From assembly GCF_964355755.1 (NCBI RefSeq), contig NC_092678.1:21548922-21612921 (forward strand): 64,000 bases of DNA, written 5' to 3'. The notes under the pieces are model-generated. The model did no database searches and was not told the DNA's origin. It saw only the letters and a program-made list of their open reading frames with translations. Origin of the DNA: Antedon mediterranea. Taxonomy: Eukaryota; Echinodermata; Crinoidea; Comatulida; Antedonidae. A program made the position numbers and the translations under genes. Positions 22,601 to 34,600 of the stretch are shown here, one piece after another (the stretch's first letter is position 1; each line of letters begins with the position of its first letter).

Positions 22601-25600
22601 TAAAATATTGTAGTATGCCTAATGTACAATGATATGCAAGTATTGGATCGTACACTCAAGTTCATGGGCCAATTAGAATTCAGGAAAGTGACGTCGTCGT
22701 CACAGTGAACACACACAAGAGAGGGAAATAAGTTTGAGCTTAAAAAGCATTGCAAAGATGTGTGTAGCCGTCATTCTTGATTTTAGTAATGCTAGGCCGA
22801 CTTATATCACTTTCACTCATGCACTGTTGAGGGCTGGAACCTGAGCAACAGACAGTAGTATAGTAGAGATAAGCTTATTTATACTTGATTGAAACTTAAA
22901 ATGGTAGACTGCGCGTATTATAATCACGGTGGTCATAATTTTGGTGCGCCGTTTTACCACCAACAGCAGTACTATTACCAGCAGCAGGCCAATCAGAATC
23001 AGTATGGTTACTGTCAGCAGTATCGTCCGGTAAGCTTTGTTTATCCTAGCAACCATAACAAATCTTCATTTTAAATCTCTTTTCTCGATTTAAATATTCT
23101 TTATTAATTTCTACTGGATATACTATATGTAGTTTAAAGTTTTTAACTAAAACATTTTTGATATTTAATGTTACCATGACTTAATACCTTTGAACAATTC
23201 AACAAATTATTAAACGGCTTCTAGCCAATTTGAAACATTTTTAGCATTATTCGAAACATTACTATAGGGTCAGATTACTAATTTTGAACTTCGGAAAAGT
23301 TTAATGTTTATTTAAAAAAAAGTTATTTTACTATATCTTTATTTCATTCGTTAATAATTAAAGAAGAATATACTTCTACACCCCTTAGCAGAGAAAAATT
23401 TCATTTTAAAATTTTTTTTTTGCTAAGCAATTTTAGAAATATGTAGCAATAAGGTTGTTTTGTATAGCTTTTTGCTATGCTACACTGGCGAAATTATTCC
23501 CTGCTTAGGAGAATAGAATAGGGTCTACTGTACTGTAAACTTTTGCCTTCCACACTTCTCTGTTTTGGCCTACAATTGCTACCTCTGTCCATGTTCTACA
23601 CTAACTTATTTCTTTTTCCACAGTTCTTAAGTTTTATGTAAGAATCTTTAAAATCTATATTTCAAATATTCATTTCTGGATCATGTTCTATATTAACTTC
23701 TTTTCTTTTAGACAGTTTTTTTCAGTTTTATGTAAGAAGACTGGACATCTTTAAAATCTATAATTCAAATATTAAATTCTGAATCATTATTTGAAATATC
23801 AGTAAAGGACTTTGTGAGCTTATTATGGTATTAGTGGTTACCACTAGTTGGATCAATCGAGCAATCAATCCTTTTGGTTTCGTTGCTTCTCAACACTATA
23901 GTTCGTATTAATATTTCCTTTAAGATTAAAATGAAACTACAAAATATTTATTTTATACCGGCTAGTCAACATATTTATCAAACACAATCAAAAGTTGTTT
24001 TTTTTTAATTTTTATTTTTGCAGCCTTAAATTTTCAAAATTAATTTATTTTGGACAACATGTGTTATTTAAAATATTTAATATTTTTTAATTAGTTTATT
24101 TTTAAATATTCATGGCCTTAAATTAAAGTTGATTTTCTCAAAATGTGTGCAGTATATTCATTTGTTAACTATACTTTAACATTTTTATTTCCGTGTTACA
24201 TAATTGTTTGTTGATTTTCTAAAATAATTGTGAAATTACATTTCATTGTTTTTTGTGTAATGTATAAAGCCACAAACATTTAAAGTTCATAAAAACAATA
24301 ACAAGTTAAAATTGCTCAAATCTAAAATTATAAATGATGAAACATTTTAAGTTTTTATGTTTTAGGATATAAAATCTAGTCCTTACATGTAACAGGATTT
24401 TGATATTAAACTATTGTTATTGCTTACTTTCATTTTTCGTTATATTTTGCAGAATCAGGTGATTCAGGAGAAATTATTCTCCCTGATCATGTGATGAGTC
24501 CAAAATTGTTTTCTCTGATCAGGTGATCAGCCCAATACTGTATATATTCGTAATCTAATACATTTAGTTTAGGTTTTTATTTTTAGAGATTTCAGATCAA
24601 CCATGTATGTTTGTAAGATCTGGTGACGGGAATAATGTTCTGTAGTATTCACTGCTTATTTAGGTTCCAATTTTAAACCTAGTTACCAATTGCAAGCTTG
24701 GTGGTATAATGGCATGACTCCAAGTTAGGGATTTGAAGATTAGTGGTTCGAATCCCACTTGAATGTGCATATTTTTGGCTAACATTTTGTATCCACTGCA
24801 TACAATGATATGCAGTATCTTTAAATCACTACAATTTCGATTTTTATTTAAGACATTTTTTCTTAAAATGTAACCAAATATTTGTAACCAAAAATTATAG
24901 TTAGTATAAAATTCTTTAATAATAGTCATGATGGACTAGGTTATTTGATTTGTTGGCTCGTAATTTGTAACACAAGTGATGGTTGAAAGTTTAATATATT
25001 AAAACAAAGAAAACCAATGTATACGTTCAACCCATCACACTGGTTAACTTTTATAGTATGAACACCATTTTTATTGAGATTTAGTTTAATAATACTGGTT
25101 TCTTTGATTCGTTTATAAAGTGTTGTTTTGCTTGTACACATCTCTGATATAAAATTTTGTGGCCATGTTTATTGACAAGATTGAACCGAGTGGTAAAGAT
25201 TCCGTGTTTAGTATGTGATTTGATGGTTTTTTAGTCGTTTGATGAGATTGTGCTTTTACTGCACTTTTTGACAACTTATAGATATGTATTAGACGGCAGA
25301 CATGTGTTATAAACTTTCACAACTAAACTATATAAAAACCATATAAATGTGCAATATGGAGTCTTACCAAGATTGTACCATATTTTTATAGATAAATCAA
25401 GGTAGAAAGAGAATCTTGCTTAAACTATAAATAAATAACTCAAGAATGTACTTTAAAATAAAGTGGTAATGCAGTTCACTTAACAAAGGCTTATGGTACT
25501 CGGTATATGTGGAGACTCCATCTACCCTCTGCCTTGCAACCCCATCTCTTACTTACAGTAATCTCTTCCTTACTACCCCATTTCTCCTTTATCCTTCCAC

Positions 25601-28600
25601 CCTCTGTCTTGCTACCGCATCTCCCCTTCCCCACCCTTTTCTTTGCAAACCCATCTCTTAGTCGCTGCTTTACTACCCAATTTTCCTTTCCTCCCCACCT
25701 TCTGCCCTGCAACCCCATCTCCCCTCCTTTCCCCACCCTCACAGCAACATTTCCCCTCCCCTCCCCTTCTTATCCTCTGCCTTGCTATGGCATTTATCCC
25801 AAACTCCCTTTCCCACCAAACTCCCTTTCATACCCAACTCCCTTTTCCACCCTTTTTCTTACTACCCATCTTCCCTCCTCTCCAAACCCTCTGCCTTGCT
25901 AACTTCTTTCCTCACCTGCATCTTTTATTTTATTTCTTTAATTGGTTAGAATATGTGTTTGATACCAAAGTTATCACTTATTGTGGTATGAGCATATGCA
26001 GATAATTATACTTTTATTCCTTCATCATAGTGCCAAGTCATTCCAGTTAAAAAAATCCCTGTGGTTTTTGTTTATTTTGCTATATATTAAAAATACTACA
26101 ATTATAAAACAATGGCCACAAGCTAAAACTGTTTGTATTACAACGAAAAACTAGAAAATTGTATTTAAGATAAAAACAGGGCATTTGAAAATATACTATT
26201 AGTATTATTAAACGTAAAAATTATCAAAACTTGTAATGGTGAATGGAAATAAAGTCGATTGATCGATTGATTGATTGATTGATATTTATTGCTGTAAAAC
26301 ACTAGATACGATGTCCATACAAACATTCTAAAGTCAAACATGGTTGGTGCTGCACTTTTTACAACACAATCAAATAACAAATATTGTAACTATTATTGCA
26401 TTTTGATATAAAGTAGGTTTATGTCATCAATAAAAATGTTTTATTATTTAAATGAAATATGTTTGATGCATGTTGGACTTGGTTTGATAGTGTGCATTGT
26501 CTGTATAACCCATGAATGTAGCTAAGCAAGTTGAAGGTTTAAAAGTCCACGTGGCTGTTGAAAGGGTAGAAGTTTAGCATATGGATGGACGGAGGGAGAG
26601 AGGGAGTATTGATACTTATTTTAGAAATTGTTACAGTTTAATCTAATTCAAATAGGGAATTTAATAAAGTAGTGGTATTGGTTCAAACACTAAATATAAA
26701 TGATGATAATTGTGTGTTGGGATGCTCCCACTTGAGGGCAGGGTTCATGTAATGTACCATTATTTAATATAATGTATTGTTATATATTATTCGAGTTGTA
26801 GCTCTCTTCGTGGATAGAATGGCCAATGTTGGTTTATCTAGGTAAAGCTAGCACTTTATAGACTATCAACACCACTTGTGGTTTGTGTATCTAACTTTGT
26901 TTGAGGGTTAGGTTTAAGTAGCATAGACTAGTTCAGCTTCAGAAGAAAAAAAAAGATCGCAGTGTGGACTTTATGAGAAAAGTCCTGCTTTCCTCGAGAA
27001 AACTGCTTTACTATCATGATTCGTCCATTGGATAGAACTTTAAGCCGTTGGTCCTGTTTACACAAAAAAAAAAGTTCATGGTGTTGTAAACTGGTGTAAT
27101 GCTTAATTACAGATTGCATAGTTCAGTCCTGACATGACCCTTTCTCCTTTATGCTTTATAATTTTGGATCCAATAAACACTGCTACTAACTACATATGGT
27201 TATGTACTACGAACGCATACCATCTGTTGATACTGATTTAACAATAGCACTTAAATTCAACTGGTTAAGATTTATTCTAGATATGGCTCATTTTTTTTTA
27301 TTTACTGTTTATTGGGAATTTCGTATATAACTTGCCTGATTTCAACTTATTTAGTCCAGCCGTAGTATGTGTGAGAAGAGGATGATTGAGATTGAGAAAG
27401 ATGCTCATGATGTAGATGCTCATGATAAAGATGCTCATGATAAAGATGCTCATGATGAAGATGCTCATGATGAAATTGCTCATGATGAAATGTTCAGATG
27501 CTTGTGGACTGTACTATTTAGGGATGTTAAATTCTCTAATATTGCTCTTTTGAGGAGAACATAGTTAGTAGGATGTATTTTGTTTCAATTTTCCTGAAAT
27601 AATAATATACCAGTAATGGCATCTTTTTCATTGTTTTTTCCACCTATTAAATGTTTTTTTTGTTTTTTTGTTCAAATGTTTTCTATTTCTTCTATATGTT
27701 TGGTTTCAATAATACTTTACATGTAAAACATGATAAGTTTTGTCTTTCAAACGCGTTGACTCATCAATTATCCCCTGTCTTGCATTTCTCCGCTTCCCTT
27801 GGCATTGTCTCATAGAATGTGAAATCAAAGCTTTTCACAATCTAGTGTGCTGTTAGTAAAACACTGAAGTGTAGGCCTAATCTTCTGATTTTGTCAGCTT
27901 TCATATCCTGTTGGCTTAGTGCCCTCATTGGTCCTCCGTCATTTCCTTTTATTATCATTGTATTAACCTGATGGTCTACTTAGCCTATTAGTGCCTTTCC
28001 CCACCTGTCTTATTAGTGCCTTCCTCACCTGTCTATACCACAGTTCACCTGTTGAATTTGTAAAAATTAGGTACCCACACTATTTTAAATTCCACCTACC
28101 TGTAGAAATATCAAAACACACATTTCTTAAACATTTTAGGACACAAAAAAAGGAAGAAATAGGACTTTCAAACTTTACACATGCTTTGTAACATGTTACT
28201 GTTGTGATAGCTTCTGCATCTGATTTTATCTTTTAGCTTTACGTACAATTAACTTCCACTTATACGTTGTCGTTTCATGAACATTTGGTGATGTTTCAGT
28301 CTAACAATAATTGTCATTTTAAATCAAGAATTATTTCAAATGCGGGAAGGCTAGTGTTTCAGATTATGATATTTTTTTTTTAAAGAGACATAATCAATCA
28401 GAAAATTTCTAAAGAATTCAACTAATTTTCATCATAATAACAAGTAAAGCCTTCTTAATTATGCATTTGTAATGTAATTATTATTTTTGACAAGTATCAT
28501 AGATAGTTGATAGATCAGAGTAAACAACCAGATTAACTCATCAAAAACATTATTTGAAAATCACTCAACTGTGACAGTAAAAATCACTCAACTGCGACAG

Positions 28601-31600
28601 ACTTGTTTATGATGTTAAATGATTATAAAATGTTTTAGGACGTTTACTGCACTATTAAACTCCGAAATCTATCTACTGAAATTTAATTAATTCTGAAGTT
28701 GTTGTTGCGGAAATATTTTGTGGTTTTTTGTTACAAGGTACTGTATTGGCATTTTAGATACATATTTTTTACTTGAATTTTTCTGGTCGCAAGATATAGT
28801 GACTCTTCATTATTTTGACAAGACTGAGCAAATGGAGTGAAGATATACTCGTCAGACAATCTGTTGGTTCAAGTTTTCCTAGAAAAGGGGAAATTAAATC
28901 AACATTTCTTAAATGAAGTTCTAGTGTAGGTAGCTTGGCGTCCACCCTATAAGAAGTTAATCTCTACAGGATTCACTTGAAGATCGCTGGAATGCATTCC
29001 GTTGAGAATTCTGCGAGGGATAGTCCAGTGATTCCATTAGGAATATTGTATTGAGTCGCCAGTCATTCCGTTGGGATATCTTGTCTCGAACGAACTTGGC
29101 TTCCGTCCATCGGATAGTTTTCCAAATGGATGCAATATGCTGTTCTGTAGTATTATCAGAAGTTGGATGGCGTATGCTTACCGAAGCAGGATTTCTTACC
29201 TAAAGGGAATTTTCAGAGTTAATTTAAAAGATTTGTAAGATTAAATTTAAGTAATTATAAAATAATTGAATAATTAGTACTTAATACTACTAATGATATG
29301 ATGATGTGATTTCAATTTTTTTGTTCTAAAAATATTTAATTAAGTTTGCAAAATTATTAGTTCAAAAAATGTGTTAGTTTTTTTAAAATGAAATCTTTTA
29401 AAATAAAACATTAAAATATGAAAAGTTTATAAAACTATTAATACAAAGAATTTGTTATTTTTTTAATTAAATCTTTTTAAAATAACCACATTAAAATACT
29501 GTATAAAATGCAAAGTGTCCCTTTAATAGAGGCCTTATTGTTGAAATATATTTCCCCTTGTTGCTTTATCAGGAACATGTTCCCTTATTAGAGGTATCTC
29601 CATTATAGTGATGTTCCAAAAGAAAAGTACTCTGAATTTGATAGCTAAAGTTGATATCAAAGTGTATACTATAGTAAACTGAGTTGCTTTATAAAGTTGA
29701 TATTGGCCTGTATAGTACAAAATAAAATCATAAAGTAATGAAATTAAAGTTTAGCATAAATCTTTTAAAATAACCACATTAAAATATTGTAGAAACTAGA
29801 AAGTGTCACTTTAATAGAGGCCTTACTGTTATAATGTACTGTATTTCCCCTTGTTCTTTTATAAGGAACATATGTCATCATATAGGTGTCTCCTATAGAG
29901 AAGGAAGGGTATACTGTATTAGTTTCATAAAGTTGATATGAAATTGTATACTATTACTATAGTAAAAATAAAATCATAAAGAATTGAAAGTTTAGCTTAT
30001 ATAGTATTGCTGTGAATAGGACAGGGAAGTACTTAAAGATTAACAAGTATTTGTTTACACTTCTTGTCTAATTACAAGCAACACAACGTAATGCAATTAC
30101 CTGTCTCATAATCCGCTAATATTATACGGATACTTAACCCCCTTCATCCTAGCAATAACCGTTAAAAATTGCGGGAGTTTGCCTCGGAAACGCCCCCTCT
30201 GGTACACGTCAGTTAATTTGTTAATCCTTCGTATTACAACTATCATGCGAAATCTTAATTCTATCTGTTCCTGTTGCCAACATTAAAGTCATGATTGCTA
30301 ATTAGTGTTTGGTTCGTTTAAAACAGCTCGTTAATTAGTAGTTGTTTCTGTTAGCTTGCTCATCACCGGTGCTCAACTCCCCTGAGTTGGGTGGTAACTT
30401 TATGTCGTACAGATTTGGAGGTTGTTCTTCCTCTGCTTGCTTCCACCTTGAAGGTGGTGACTAAGTGCCCAGAGGTAAGGATACTTCCCCACCTCCATTG
30501 TGTTAACGATATAAATCAAAAGGTAACAACTAATTATATCACAGTTTTTCTTGTTTTTTATTTTATTCAATTTACAACCAAGAAATAAAAACCTCCACTA
30601 ATAATAGGCTGAGATAAAACAAACAAAGACACAAAACACGTTACAATTTGTAACTTTATCTTAAAATAATAACAAAGTATTATAAAATTGAAGTAGTGAA
30701 ATATGGTAGAAATAAAAAAAAAAATGAAACTGTTATTAAACGAACATAGTAAGTGTTTTATAAGCCCAACTATTTATTTATAAAAAAAAAATTAGACTAT
30801 AAGTTCCATGATATGGGAAGAGCCAACATTTTAAGAGGATTTTAATAAAAAATGTTAGTAGGACACTCAGACTAATAAAATCTAGAATTTATCCACCATG
30901 CATATAATTTCTTTTTATTATACGACGGAAGAATTTAAGTTCTTTTGTTAAGTTCCATTGATTTTTTTTTTGTGATTTTCTTTGTGACCGTAAAAGCACT
31001 GATTGTGTGCATGGTTTGTTTTCCGTTATGTATCTTTATGCATCATTTACACTAAATACTAGTTAGTTACTGTAACCCATTAGAATAGAATTAAAATAAA
31101 CACCGGTTTAAACTGTTAAATAAATTAATAGGATAAAGGTAAGAACAAATTTATTTTCTATAATCTACTCTAAATTAGTTTGTTCCTTCATCTTTTTATT
31201 TCGGAATACATTGATTATATAATATATCCATAGTATATAAAGAAGCTTAATCTAAGAAATCATTGTACAGATAAAAAAATGTGGGAAAAGCTGTTTTTTT
31301 TTTATTAATTTTATATTCTATGTATTTTGTAATAATTTGTTTATTACTTGCTCTAGTCAAGTTATGTACTTTATACACTTTTTCTGAGTAAATATTATTT
31401 ATTATTATTATTAATGTGTATAATTTTTCCAATATTGTGCTCTTTTCTGGCCATTCAAAACTTTATATTACCTCTAACACTTTCATGCCTTATTTGGAGA
31501 TAAAGATCTAATAATTGGTTGATTTTCTGCAGGAAGTAACATTTGCCTTGCATAAATTGTAACTAGGGAGTTTCTTGGTCAGAGTATTTATAATGATTTT

Positions 31601-34600
31601 CAGCATTCACATTTCTGGCAAGATCGCAACCCACAAGTTTCCTTCTTAGTCGGTGTCGAGAAAAATAATTATTAAACATGTTTCTTGAAAATGTTTCAGA
31701 TTATGTCAAGGTTACAGAGTTAAATTAGAAGTATTTAATCTTTATATCAGGAGTTTTTTTTAAAACTGATTTCAACAATGCAACATAATGGTGAATGAAG
31801 CCATACCAGCATCATTTATTTTCGTAATACTGCTGCATACGTGTACGTTTATACAAGCTAAAAAACTAAAGGACGCCATTGTTTATGTAAGCTCCCCTCC
31901 CTAAGCCTTCCAACATCACAGAAGTCTCGTTCATGATGCATACAGTACCCCTAAATAATAACATTAAGATTATTCTATATTTATAGCACCTAATGTTGTG
32001 AAACCTCTAAGCGCTGAACATTACCCTACTCATTTTTTGGATCAAACACATATGGAAACATACTCCCATAATGCAGCTAGTAATCAGTGCAAAGTTGTGT
32101 CTTGATCTAACCGTTGTTCCCATTTATACTGCCCATTTGCTACAGTATGTTCGAAAGAATTCATAAAATTAATAAAACAACATTTTTTCGCATGATAAGT
32201 AAGCAATAATAACTGTTTTTCTTTAAAAAAAAATGCAGGAATGAAAAGGCAAGTGAAATCTGTGCTTTATCTCGTTGACTTTAAAATTTTACAATTTCAG
32301 TAAAGTTATACTGCGATAACTGTTTGATAGTATTTAGGTCAAATTAAAATGATAGTATTAATTGGCAATCACTGTTAGTTGAGGTTTTATCTCGTAGAGA
32401 ATCGTTGATGAGTGTCATTTAAGTATTAATTCATCAAAGACACTGGCCCTAGACAAAGTTATCTTAAAGAGAGTACGTTTATCATATTAATTGATAACCA
32501 GAATGGTTTGTTTTGATTTGCCTTGTAAATTCTCTGTGGTTTGATATCATGAGATGGCAGATCTGCAAGACATGTCAATCGGGATTTCTCATCTCTCTAA
32601 TCAGCCGTTAGCGCCAACAGACGTCTTAACGTACAACTGGAGTTGTACTGACCTGGTATTTTCCAGCAGCTGGGGACGACCTTTGTGAAATGTCCATAGC
32701 ACCTGATACGAAGAGATGGCAATCTCTACTTAACACTTGAATGAACAGATATACGCAAGCGTTTGATGATGTCACGAGTACGAATACTGTTTAAAGTTGT
32801 TATCATGTGACTTAAAGACGTCATGTTTTGACCCTGTTTGTTGGGGCTAGCCAAACTCAGCTGTTTGTTGAGCATCCCAGGAGAAATGATACGTTGGTAT
32901 ACCTTGTTACAGTCGTTCACTCTACTCATGTGAGATTTGATTCAATTAGCAACATATAATAAATTGTTAGTTATAAGCTCTCATATATTTATATTTCTCT
33001 GTCATCATTGTCGTCAATTGTAGGCTGCTATTTTTAGCGGCTAATTTACCCCTGACTTTTACCGGTCAAAAATAGGTTCCTACGTCAATGAAAAATGATG
33101 ATACTTTGTCTTGTGGTTTGCATTTCTTGCTGTGTTCATTTACCCTGCCCTGGGATATTTTAGGTCCCTGGGATTTTCTAGGTCCCTGGAAATTTATGCA
33201 AGGTTACATTCCTAGATAATTTTTTTATAATTTGTTCTGATAAATGTTAGTTTTATCTCTTCCTTTCATAAGGGATGATTTCAAAACTCTGCTGTAGTTA
33301 CTTAAGAATTAAATCTTTTAGTGCAGTAATATCATTTTAGTTTGTTTCATTGTAGAAGTTAATGAACCATGAAAATAACACAGAAAAAAACTTGCTAAAT
33401 AGTTGCATTAAGGCAAGTTAAAAAATAAACAAGATGTACTTCACTGCATTAACTGCAGTAAAATAATTTTGAAGTGGTCCCTAATTATTCTTTAAAGATG
33501 ATGTTACGATGATGTTATGTAGCGGTAAACAATACCGGTCCATCACTTCTCGTACAAATAGGTTTCACAACAGCTTCTATCCAGCTGACATTCGGGAACT
33601 GCTGAATGCTAGTTGGGAAACCGTACAAGAGTGATGTGATGTTAGTTTTTTTGTTATTTATATCTGTATTTTGTGTCTCAGAGCAAACACAATTTCTATG
33701 TATATATGTTGTTTTACTGTATATGCAAATGACAATAAAACTTAAAAGGAAATGATGATTTCCACTAATGAATGAATGAATGAAGGAAATAATTTACAAC
33801 ATTTCCCAATACTCCCTCGCGAGGATTTGGCCGCAAGTTCACCCCAAATGTAGCAATAATTTGTACAATTGATTTAGGATATCCCCTGTCATTTAGTATC
33901 ATCAGTCAGTTTGTGATATACCAAAGGTGAGAAAATGCGTTATAATATATATACAGTACAATGTTTTTATACACATTTTAGTCATATTTATGTTTATAAC
34001 GGTTTGATGAGAAGGGTGCAATTAATGATTCTTTCATTAGAGAGGAAAACCTACAATAGTAATAAAAAAATCCTTGATTTCTTTTTTAATAATCCATTTT
34101 TCATAATCTATCTTACATAATGGAATATGGAAATTATATTTATTTAGTAACTTTAATTTAATAAAAAATATTTTTTGACTCTATAATAATTTTTTTGTTT
34201 TGTAATATCAGGATACTGAAAGAAAATGATTAATTATTGCAATCTGTGCATAATGACAATGTGGTTTTCTGCCCTTGACAGATAATGGAAGAGTCTAGAG
34301 ATAGGAAAAGTTCTGTGAACCTTGTGGAAAGATTCTTTTAGTGTTGTGTATGATATTGATGATAGTTGATAGATGAAAACCTACAGACGAAATAAACCTG
34401 TCAGACGTGGATATTGATATCCCTTACTACCCCATGATTCAGCAAATTTTTACCTTCTATAAAATATCAAGAAAACCACAACTTTTTTGATATTTCTATT
34501 AAACTCGCAAATTGAATTTACCGCAGTTTGTAAAACAGTTTGGACATGAGAGTGTTATGAACTTTAAACTCACTTATGGTCAATAACAACAAATAGTGAT

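Noticed and set aside
24693-24770. Possible tRNA gene with A and B boxes
   Set aside because: Acceptor stem and T stem do not pair and the anticodon arm is unclear; better read as a SINE head.
25491-26005. Open frames of 83 to 131 codons on both strands
   Set aside because: They come from the polypyrimidine tandem tract, which lacks stop codons by composition.
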